Shown here in pieces: positions 15,832 to 22,933 of a stretch of 22,933 nt of DNA (within the stretch, counting starts at the first letter, position 1; the number at the start of each line of letters is the position of its first letter). The stretch spans positions 1-22,933 of the forward strand of contig JAGTUY010000216.1 of the NCBI GenBank assembly GCA_018224455.1, written 5' to 3'. Source of the stretch: Desulfosarcina sp. (GTDB lineage: Bacteria; Desulfobacterota; Desulfobacteria; Desulfobacterales; Desulfosarcinaceae). The notes below the pieces were generated by a model. The model saw only the letters and a list, made by a program, of their open reading frames with translations. It was not told the DNA's origin and searched no databases. The position numbers and the translations under genes are program-made.

Positions 15832-15864
15832 AAAAAAAGGCAGGTTCGCGAGCCTGCCTTTTTT
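15832..15864. terminator. Rho-independent terminator of the glutamate synthase operon
   Basis: GGCAGG (15839-15844) pairs with CCTGCC (15853-15858), and a U-G and a U-A pair extend the stem inward to a CGCG loop. Seven A precede and six T follow, so it is symmetric and can act on either strand. It separates the glutamate synthase genes from carA. Confidence 0.9.
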
Positions 15865-15895
15865 AGGGGGTTGATTTGCCGATCAGATGTGATAA

Positions 15896-15925
15896 TTGAC
15901 CACAGAACGTTGACCTCTTTATCAA
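15896..15925 (+). promoter_or_regulatory. Candidate sigma70-type promoter for carA-carB-purF, with TTGACC direct repeat
   Basis: TTGACC (15896-15901), an 18-bp spacer and TATCAA (15920-15925) match five and four consensus positions. A second TTGACC at 15910-15915 makes a direct repeat with 14-bp period that falls inside the spacer, where a regulator could bind. The evidence is weak and by eye. Confidence 0.3.
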
Positions 15926-15927
15926 TC

Positions 15928-15951
15928 ATTTGGCACAGCGGCGAGCCAAAT
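15928..15951. repeat. Inverted repeat in the carA leader
   Basis: ATTTGGC (15928-15934) and GCCAAAT (15945-15951) are perfect 7-bp arms around a 10-bp spacer. They lie directly after the candidate -10 and 18 bp before the carA ATG, with a run of nine A (15957-15965) between. The repeat could be an operator or a 5' mRNA hairpin; no T-tract follows, so it is not a terminator. Confidence 0.5.
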
Positions 15952-15969
15952 CCGCGAAAAAAAAACCGT

Positions 15970-17106
<1,137 letters not shown>

Positions 17107-17110
17107 TCAC

Positions 17111-20100
17111 ATGCCTAAACGCACAGACATCCATAAAATCCTGATCATCGGCGCCGGCCCCATCATCATCGGCCAGGCCTGTGAGTTCGACTATTCCGGC
17201 ACCCAGGCCTGCAAGGCCCTCAAAGAAGAGGGCTACGAGGTGGTGCTGGTGAATTCCAACCCGGCAACCATCATGACCGACCCGGAAACGGCCGATCGCA
17301 CCTACATCGAACCGGTCACCGCGGAAGCCGTGGCCAAGATCATCGAAAAGGAACGTCCCGATGCCCTGCTGCCCACCTTGGGGGGGCAGACCGGGTTGAA
17401 CACCGCCGTGGAACTGGCCCGGCAAGGGGTACTGGAACAATTCGGCGTGGAACTCATCGGTGCCTCGTTGGACGCTATTGAAAAGGCCGAATCCCGGGAC
17501 CGCTTCCGTGAGGCCATGAACCGAATCGGTCTGCGCAGTGCCCGCAGCGGCATCGCCAACACCATGGAAGAGGCCCGCGTGCTTGCCGGCGACCTCGGCT
17601 TTCCGCTGATCATCCGGCCCAGCTATACCCTGGGTGGCACCGGGGGAGGGGTGGTCTACAATCCCGAGGATCTGGAGAACATCGCCAAATCGGGGCTGGA
17701 TGCCAGTCTGACCCATCAGGTCATGCTGGAAGAGTCGATGCTGGGATGGAAGGAGTACGAGCTGGAGGTGATGCGTGATCACGCCGACAACGTGGTGATC
17801 ATCTGCTCCATCGAGAATTTTGACCCCATGGGCGTTCACACCGGCGATTCCATCACCGTGGCCCCGGCCCAGACCCTCACGGACCGGGAGTACCAGACGA
17901 TGCGGGATGCCTCCCTGGCCATCATGCGCGAGATCGGGGTGGATACCGGCGGCTCCAATGTCCAGTTTGCCGTCAATCCGCAAAACGGGGATATGATCGT
18001 CGTGGAGATGAATCCGCGCGTGTCGCGGAGCAGTGCCCTGGCCTCAAAGGCCACTGGTTTTCCCATCGCCAAAATCGCCGCCAAGCTGGCCGTGGGGTAC
18101 ACCCTGGACGAAATCCCCAATGACATCACCGGCGAGACCCTGGCTTCCTTCGAGCCGACCCTGGATTATTGCGTGGTTAAAATTCCCCGGTGGGCCTTTG
18201 AAAAATTTCCGGAAACCCAGGATCTGCTGACCACCGCCATGAAGTCGGTGGGTGAAACCATGGCCATCGGCCGGACCTTCAAAGAGGCCTTTCAAAAGGG
18301 CCTGCGGTCCCTTGAAATCGGACGCTTCGGTTTCGGTGCCGACGGCAAGGATCGACCCGAGGCGGATGGCGCGCCACCCTCCCTGGACGAGATCGAACAG
18401 AAGCTGGTCATCCCCAACTCCCAGCGGTTGTTCTACCTGCGTAATGCCCTTCAGGCGGGCATGTCCATCGCGTCGATTTACCAGATGACCGCCATCGATC
18501 CCTGGTTTCTCTTCCAGTTGGAGCAGATTTTCCGTATGGAGCAGGACATGGTTCAGGCGGCCGGGACCGCAGGCCGGTCGGGCACCCCGGCAGCGGACGG
18601 TTTGTTCGCCCTCACCGCCGACCGACTGGCCCGGGCCAAGGCCTTCGGGTTTTCCGACGTCCAGATCGCCCATCTCGTCGGCAGTACGGAAAAAGAGGTG
18701 GAGCGGACACGCAAAGACCTGAGCATCCGGCCTGTATATAAGCTGGTGGACACCTGCGCGGCGGAATTCCGGGCCGCCACCCCCTACTATTATTCCACCT
18801 ACGAAACCGAATGCGAAGCCCGGGTCTCGGGTCGTAAGAAAGTGATGATTCTGGGCGGCGGACCCAACCGCATCGGTCAGGGCATCGAGTTCGACTACTG
18901 CTGTGTGCACGCTTCCTTTGCCTTGCGAGAGATGGGCGTGGAGAGCATTATGGTCAACAGCAACCCGGAAACGGTGAGCACCGACTACGATACATCGGAC
19001 AAGCTCTATTTCGAGCCGCTGACTCGCGAGGACGTGCTGCACATCGTGGAGAAGGAAAAGCCGGCCGGCATCATCGTCCAGTTCGGCGGGCAGACCCCGC
19101 TGAATCTCTCCACGCCGCTGCATCAGGAGGGTGTTCCCATTCTGGGCACGCAGCCGGAGAGCATCGACCGGGCCGAAGACCGGGAGCTGTTTCAGGCCAT
19201 GCTCAACAAGCTGGACCTCATGCAGCCGGCCAACGGCACGGCCCTGTCCATCGCCGAGGCGTTGGCCATCGCCGATACCATCGGCTATCCGGTGATCGTG
19301 CGCCCCTCCTTCGTCCTCGGTGGGCGGGCCATGAAGATCGTTTACGATCCCAAGGATATGGAGACGTTTACCCGGCTGGCCATCCTGGCCTCCCCGGGTC
19401 ACCCGGTGCTCATCGACAAGTTTCTTGAAGCCGCCATGGAGGTGGATGTGGACGCCATTTGTGACGGGTCCACCACCATTATCGGCGGCATCATGGAACA
19501 CATCGAGGCAGCCGGGGTCCACAGCGGCGACTCCGCCTGCGTGCTGCCCCCCCAGAGCATCGGCAGCGACATGATCGCCCAGATCACCATGGCCACCAAG
19601 GCCATGGCCGCCGAACTGAAGGTGGTGGGGCTGATGAACGTCCAGTACGCCATCAAAGACAACCAGCTCTATGTGATCGAGGTCAACCCCCGGGCTTCCC
19701 GGACCATCCCCTTCGTCAGCAAGGCCACCGGCATCCCTTTGGCCAAGCTGGCCACCAAAGTCATGCTGGGCAAAACGCTTGCCGAGCTGGGACTCACCCA
19801 AGAGGTGGTCCCCCGGCACCAGTCGGTGAAGGAGGCGGTACTTCCCTTTGATCGCTTTCCGGATGTGGATACCCTGTTGGGACCGGAGATGAAATCCACC
19901 GGAGAGGTGATGGGCATCGGGACCGATTTCGGCCTGGCCTATGCCAAGGCTCAGCTGGCGGCCGGTCAGCGCCTGCCCCTGTCCGGAACGGTCTTCATCA
20001 GTGTGGGCGACGAAGACAAGGCGGCCATTCTGGCTGTGGCCAGGCAATTCTTCCATATGCGGTTCGATATCCTGGCCACCGACGGCACATGGTCCCATCT

Positions 20101-20377
20101 TTGTGCCAACGGCATCCCGGCCGAACGGATCAACAAGGTGTCCCAGGGCCAACCCCATGCCGCCGATGCCATCAAGAACGGCCGGATACAGCTGATCATC
20201 AACACCGGCACCGGTGACGAACCGCGCCGCGACGGCTATACCATCCGCCGGGCGGCCCTCAAATTCAAGGTGCCATACGCCACCACCGCCGCCGGCGCGC
20301 TGGCAGTGTGCCGGGCGGTCGATGCCTTGAGAGAAAAACCCTTTGAAGTCAAGGCCATTCAAGATTACCATGGGTAG
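17111..20377 (+). CDS. carB: Carbamoyl-phosphate synthase, large subunit
   Basis: A 1088-aa full-length synthetase subunit that makes carbamoyl phosphate from bicarbonate, ammonia and two ATP. Two homologous halves are seen. Each starts with a Rossmann-like preATP-grasp motif (IIGAGPIIIGQACEFDYSG at about 12-30 and ILGGGPNRIGQGIEFDY in the second half) and carries an ATP-grasp fold with FGGQTPLNLS or LGGQTGLNTA motifs and a metal-binding VEMNPRVSRSS/IEVNPRASRT segment. An oligomerisation region lies between them. Residues about 955-1080 are the MGS-like allosteric domain, the usual site of UMP or ornithine control. The gene starts 4 nt after the carA stop without a Shine-Dalgarno, consistent with translational coupling. 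Confidence 0.97.
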   Translation: MPKRTDIHKILIIGAGPIIIGQACEFDYSGTQACKALKEEGYEVVLVNSNPATIMTDPETADRTYIEPVTAEAVAKIIEKERPDALLPTLGGQTGLNTAVELARQGVLEQFGVELIGASLDAIEKAESRDRFREAMNRIGLRSARSGIANTMEEARVLAGDLGFPLIIRPSYTLGGTGGGVVYNPEDLENIAKSGLDASLTHQVMLEESMLGWKEYELEVMRDHADNVVIICSIENFDPMGVHTGDSITVAPAQTLTDREYQTMRDASLAIMREIGVDTGGSNVQFAVNPQNGDMIVVEMNPRVSRSSALASKATGFPIAKIAAKLAVGYTLDEIPNDITGETLASFEPTLDYCVVKIPRWAFEKFPETQDLLTTAMKSVGETMAIGRTFKEAFQKGLRSLEIGRFGFGADGKDRPEADGAPPSLDEIEQKLVIPNSQRLFYLRNALQAGMSIASIYQMTAIDPWFLFQLEQIFRMEQDMVQAAGTAGRSGTPAADGLFALTADRLARAKAFGFSDVQIAHLVGSTEKEVERTRKDLSIRPVYKLVDTCAAEFRAATPYYYSTYETECEARVSGRKKVMILGGGPNRIGQGIEFDYCCVHASFALREMGVESIMVNSNPETVSTDYDTSDKLYFEPLTREDVLHIVEKEKPAGIIVQFGGQTPLNLSTPLHQEGVPILGTQPESIDRAEDRELFQAMLNKLDLMQPANGTALSIAEALAIADTIGYPVIVRPSFVLGGRAMKIVYDPKDMETFTRLAILASPGHPVLIDKFLEAAMEVDVDAICDGSTTIIGGIMEHIEAAGVHSGDSACVLPPQSIGSDMIAQITMATKAMAAELKVVGLMNVQYAIKDNQLYVIEVNPRASRTIPFVSKATGIPLAKLATKVMLGKTLAELGLTQEVVPRHQSVKEAVLPFDRFPDVDTLLGPEMKSTGEVMGIGTDFGLAYAKAQLAAGQRLPLSGTVFISVGDEDKAAILAVARQFFHMRFDILATDGTWSHLCANGIPAERINKVSQGQPHAADAIKNGRIQLIINTGTGDEPRRDGYTIRRAALKFKVPYATTAAGALAVCRAVDALREKPFEVKAIQDYHG

Positions 20378-20430
20378 CGGGCCATGCCGGTCTTGCACCT
20401 AAAACCGCCAGCCCTGCAAGGCAAAAGACC

Positions 20431-21870
20431 ATGAAACCATCACCGATCATTAGTCGGGACTTCCTTGGCGATGACAAACCCCGCGAAGCCTGTGGCATTT
20501 TTGGGGCGTTCAATCACCCGGATGCCGCGAAAATGTGTTATTTCGGACTATACGCCCTCCAGCACCGCGGCCAGGAGAGCGCCGGCATCGCCGTTGCCGA
20601 GGCTGGTGCCATCGATGAATACAAGGGCATGGGGCTGGTTCCCGACGTCTTCGATATGGACATCCTGGAGGGTCTTAGCGGCCCCAGCGCCATCGGACAC
20701 GTGCGCTACTCCACCACGGGCAGCTCGGTGGTGGCCAACGCCCAACCCCTCGTGGCGCGCCACCGCAAGCGGGCCTATGCCGTGGCCCACAACGGCAACC
20801 TGGTCAATGCACACCATTTGAAAGCGGAACTGGAGGATACCGGTTCCATCTTCCAGACCACCATGGACAGCGAGGTGTTTCTGCACCTGTTTGTCCGCAA
20901 CCTGAATCTGGGCTTCGAGGAGGCGCTCAAAGCCTCTGTGGCGCGGATGAAAGGGGCCTTCTCCATGGTGGTGCTCACCAGCCGGGGAGAAATTATCGGC
21001 ATCAAGGATCCCCACGGCTTCCGTCCCTTGTGTCTGGGAAAACTCAACGGCACGTGGGTGCTGGCATCGGAAACCTGCGCCCTGGATCTGGTGCAGGCGG
21101 AATTCGTCCGGGAACTGGATCCGGGTGAGATCGTCATCATCAGCAGCGGGGGGATCAAAAGCATCCACACCAACCCCCCCAAGCGCCGTTCATTCTGCAT
21201 TTTCGAGTTCATCTACTTCGCCCGACCGGACAGCACCTTTTTCGGCCACAACGTCTACCTCACGAGAAAGGCCCACGGCCGGCGGCTGGCTGAAGAGTCC
21301 CCGGTGGACGCGGACCTGGTCATGCCCTTTCCCGATTCCGGCACCTATTCGGCCCTGGGCTATTCGGAAGCCTGCGGCATCCCCTTCGAGACCGGCATGA
21401 TCCGCAATCACTACGTGGGGCGAACATTCATCCAGCCCACCCAGAGCATGCGGGATTTCGGGGTCCGGGTAAAACTCAATCCCATCAAGGAACTGCTCAA
21501 GGGCAAGGACATCATCATCATCGAAGATTCGATCATCCGGGGCACGACGGTCAGAACCCGGGTCAAGGCCCTGCGAGAGCTGGGCGTCAAGCGGGTTCAT
21601 CTGCGGGTAAGCGGACCGGCACACCGGTTTCCCTGCCATTACGGCATCGATTTCTCCACCAAGGGGGAACTGATCGCGGCCAGAATGAGCGTGGAGGAAC
21701 TCCGCACGCATTTAGGGCTGGACACCCTGAAATACCTGAGTTTGGAGGGATTGCTCTCATCCACCGGCATCGAAAACCCGGAGGAGCATTTCTGCAAGGC
21801 CTGCTTCGACGGGTGCTATCCGGTCCAGTTCGACGAGAACCTGTCCAAGCATTGCATGGAGACCCAATAA
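20431..21870 (+). CDS. purF: Amidophosphoribosyltransferase (Fe-S, propeptide type)
   Basis: First committed enzyme of purine synthesis: PRPP plus glutamine gives 5-phosphoribosylamine. Residues 1-20 are a propeptide removed to expose the nucleophile C21 (CGIFGAF). The Ntn amidotransferase domain runs to about 250 with HRGQESAG (45-52) and NGN (121-123), followed by a phosphoribosyltransferase domain with the PRPP loop IIEDSIIRGTT (363-373). C256, C402, C455 and C458 match the four positions that bind [4Fe-4S] in the Bacillus subtilis-type enzyme, which is known to be oxygen-sensitive. Length (479) is normal. AAGG lies 9 nt before the ATG. The gap to carB is 53 nt with no terminator, so cotranscription with carAB is likely. 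Confidence 0.96.
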   Translation: MKPSPIISRDFLGDDKPREACGIFGAFNHPDAAKMCYFGLYALQHRGQESAGIAVAEAGAIDEYKGMGLVPDVFDMDILEGLSGPSAIGHVRYSTTGSSVVANAQPLVARHRKRAYAVAHNGNLVNAHHLKAELEDTGSIFQTTMDSEVFLHLFVRNLNLGFEEALKASVARMKGAFSMVVLTSRGEIIGIKDPHGFRPLCLGKLNGTWVLASETCALDLVQAEFVRELDPGEIVIISSGGIKSIHTNPPKRRSFCIFEFIYFARPDSTFFGHNVYLTRKAHGRRLAEESPVDADLVMPFPDSGTYSALGYSEACGIPFETGMIRNHYVGRTFIQPTQSMRDFGVRVKLNPIKELLKGKDIIIIEDSIIRGTTVRTRVKALRELGVKRVHLRVSGPAHRFPCHYGIDFSTKGELIAARMSVEELRTHLGLDTLKYLSLEGLLSSTGIENPEEHFCKACFDGCYPVQFDENLSKHCMETQ

Positions 21871-21936
21871 AGACTCATCGTTTCAGATCTGGGTTTTGCC
21901 AGTTGGCTCGTGTTCCGCTAATGATGACGATGAGGC

Positions 21937-21965
21937 TTGCCTTTCTTTTGCCGTCACATTAGAAT
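21937..21965 (+). promoter_or_regulatory. Candidate sigma70-type promoter for the CNBD/radical SAM pair
   Basis: TTGCCT (21937-21942), a 17-bp spacer and TAGAAT (21960-21965) match four and five consensus positions. They lie about 48 bp before the CNBD start, in a 142-bp gap after purF. No terminator is visible in that gap, so read-through from purF is also possible. Confidence 0.4.
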
Positions 21966-22012
21966 ACGTCGCATGGGACCATCAACGACTTGTAGACGCC
22001 CCGGGGGATTTC

Positions 22013-22579
22013 ATGATCGAGTCTAAATATCTGAAGGAAAATATTGAAAATATTCAGCGACTCATGTCCATCTCGGCGCTGAAGCATTTCGAAACCCGCA
22101 ATCTGGGAAAGCTGCTTCGCCTCAGCAAAATCCGCCAGTACGAAGACGGTGAAACCATTATTCAGGAAGGCGACCTGGATCCCTGGCTCTACTTTCTGCT
22201 GTCCGGAAAAATCCGGATCACCAAAGAAGGCGAGGAGATCAGTGCCCTCAGCAAAAAAGGTGAGATCTTCGGTGAAATGCGCATCATCGACGACCAGACG
22301 CGCAGCGCAACGGTGCTGTCCGATGGCAAGACCATCTGCCTGGCCGTGGACACCTCGGCCGGCAACCGGCTCTCCACTTCCGAGCAAAAAGACGAGCGCC
22401 TGGATTTTTTGCTGCTGCTCTACCGGATTTTCGCCGAATATATGACCTACCGCCTGCGCCTGACCAACGAAGAGCTGATCCGGGCCAAAAAAGAGGTGCG
22501 GCGCTTGGGCGGCAAAGCCAGTCCGAATAAGGATACGGACGACGATGCCGACCTTGAAAATTTCATGAAATCGATGTAG
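22013..22579 (+). CDS. Stand-alone cyclic-nucleotide-binding-domain protein
   Basis: A 188-aa soluble protein with a single Crp/Fnr-type cyclic nucleotide-binding domain (about residues 33-120). EDGETIIQEGD (44-54) and LYFLLSGKIRI (59-69) are the usual beta-roll strands. The phosphate-binding cassette FGEMRIIDDQTRSATV (86-101) keeps the Gly-Glu pair (87-88) and Arg97 used to hold the cyclic phosphate. No helix-turn-helix, kinase or membrane segment is seen; the C-terminus is helical (about 126-166) with an acidic tail. ATG 22013 with GGGGGA at 22003-22008 is preferred over the longer frame from 21896, whose extra 39 residues do not look like the family. It probably acts as a ligand-responsive adaptor, possibly for the radical SAM enzyme encoded 16 bp downstream; that role is inference. 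Confidence 0.75.
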   Translation: MIESKYLKENIENIQRLMSISALKHFETRNLGKLLRLSKIRQYEDGETIIQEGDLDPWLYFLLSGKIRITKEGEEISALSKKGEIFGEMRIIDDQTRSATVLSDGKTICLAVDTSAGNRLSTSEQKDERLDFLLLLYRIFAEYMTYRLRLTNEELIRAKKEVRRLGGKASPNKDTDDDADLENFMKSM

Positions 22580-22595
22580 GGCGGGCCGTGATCCT

Positions 22596-22933
22596 ATGCG
22601 GAAAACCGTTTCTTTTACCCGTCATTCAGCCAACATCTTCTTCCATCTCCTCACCCGCTGTAATCTTCGCTGCCGCCATTGCTACATCAATCCCGATCAA
22701 CACGGTCGGAATACGCTTGACATCGATACCATTGACCGGTGGCTGACGCTGTTCGCCCATCGACATCCATCATCCAACGTAATTTTTCTGGGGGGTGAAC
22801 CCACCTTGCACCCGGATCTGTCCGTCGCCGTTAAACGGTCCAGACAGCTGGGCTATGCATCGGTGACCATCGACACCAACGGCTACCTTTTTCACGACAT
22901 CCTGAACCGGGTGACGCCCAAGGAGGTGGATTA
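22596..22933 (+). CDS. Radical SAM enzyme, N-terminal 112 residues (3' end outside window)
   Basis: The visible N-terminus has the radical SAM cluster motif CNLRCRHC (C22, C26, C29; CX3CX2C), the SAM-binding GGEPTLHP (66-73), and a TIDTNGY strand (91-97), as in the SPASM/twitch-type peptide maturase branch. Such enzymes bind [4Fe-4S] and cleave SAM to a radical. The substrate cannot be told from this fragment, and C-terminal SPASM cysteines would lie outside the window. It starts 16 nt after the CNBD gene with only a weak purine-rich stretch (GGGCGGG) upstream, so the two are probably cotranscribed. The ORF is open to the window edge. Confidence 0.8.
   Translation, partial: MRKTVSFTRHSANIFFHLLTRCNLRCRHCYINPDQHGRNTLDIDTIDRWLTLFAHRHPSSNVIFLGGEPTLHPDLSVAVKRSRQLGYASVTIDTNGYLFHDILNRVTPKEVD

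Noticed and set aside
15929..15947. TTGGCAC near carA as a sigma54 -24 box
   Set aside because: GG and GC are 11 rather than 10 bp apart and there is no TTGC at the -12 side; the bases are better explained as an arm of the inverted repeat.
15310..15969. In-frame upstream extension of carA to 15310
   Set aside because: It would read in another frame through the end of the GltD fusion and across the strong terminator. CarA homology starts at the ATG at 15970.
18044..20398. A 784-codon open frame on the minus strand opposite carB
   Set aside because: Its translation is low-complexity His/Gly/Asp-rich sequence typical of the antisense of a high-GC gene, and the plus strand encodes an unmistakable full-length CarB. 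Similar long antisense frames at 188-871, 8637-9896, 10720-11835, 15021-16070 and 17081-17983 are rejected for the same reason.
21896..22012. Longer start for the CNBD gene
   Set aside because: The extra 39 residues look like translated intergenic DNA and overlap the best promoter candidate; ATG 22013 has a purine-rich stretch just upstream.
22596..22933. Assigning the radical SAM fragment to a specific peptide-maturase family (for example the selenobiotic type)
   Set aside because: The N-terminal pattern is suggestive, but only 112 residues are visible and I cannot search; the precursor peptide and C-terminal domain are outside the window.

Overview
The window is a gene-dense, high-GC stretch of a bacterial chromosome that carries core metabolism and signalling rather than a mobile or defence island. 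I see no insertion sequence, CRISPR array, tRNA or rRNA. The best guess for the host is an anaerobic Desulfobacterota member (Desulfosarcina/Desulfobacterales-like). This is inferred from the split 'archaeal-type' glutamate synthase full of Fe-S motifs, a PrpE/ACSS3-type acyl-CoA synthetase, an Fe-S type PurF with a propeptide, large multi-receiver hybrid kinases and a radical SAM gene. No phylogeny was run.

Layout: (1) 2-1558 (+) is the C-terminal part of a propionyl/acetyl-CoA synthetase, closed by a hairpin at about 1599-1643 that can serve both strands. (2) 10421-1710 (-) is a three-gene convergent unit: glnE (glutamine synthetase adenylyltransferase), a 1371-aa membrane hybrid histidine kinase, and a REC-DHp-REC-GGDEF response regulator/diguanylate cyclase. 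The genes are nearly contiguous. (3) 10422-10725 is a roughly 300-bp AT-richer divergent control region. It holds a sigma70-like promoter facing glnE, a sigma54-like -24/-12 element facing the right-hand operon, and a perfect 10-bp RNA hairpin followed by six T just upstream of the first right-hand gene. (4) 10726-15809 (+) is a three-gene glutamate synthase: a class II amidotransferase subunit, a ferredoxin+FMN synthase subunit, and a fusion of the GXGXG domain to a GltD-like FAD/NAD(P)H oxidoreductase plus an extra ferredoxin domain. It ends at a strong terminator (15832-15864). (5) 15970-21870 (+) is carA-carB-purF, giving carbamoyl phosphate and the first step of purine synthesis. (6) 22013-22933 (+) is a small stand-alone cyclic-nucleotide-binding-domain protein followed 16 bp later by a radical SAM enzyme that runs off the window.

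The theme is glutamine/glutamate nitrogen flow. GlnE controls glutamine synthetase, the divergent operon makes glutamate from glutamine, and CarA and PurF both consume the glutamine amide. The unusual parts are the kinase/diguanylate cyclase pair downstream of glnE, the fused GXGXG-GltD-ferredoxin subunit, the control region between glnE and the glutamate synthase operon, and the CNBD/radical SAM pair at the right edge.
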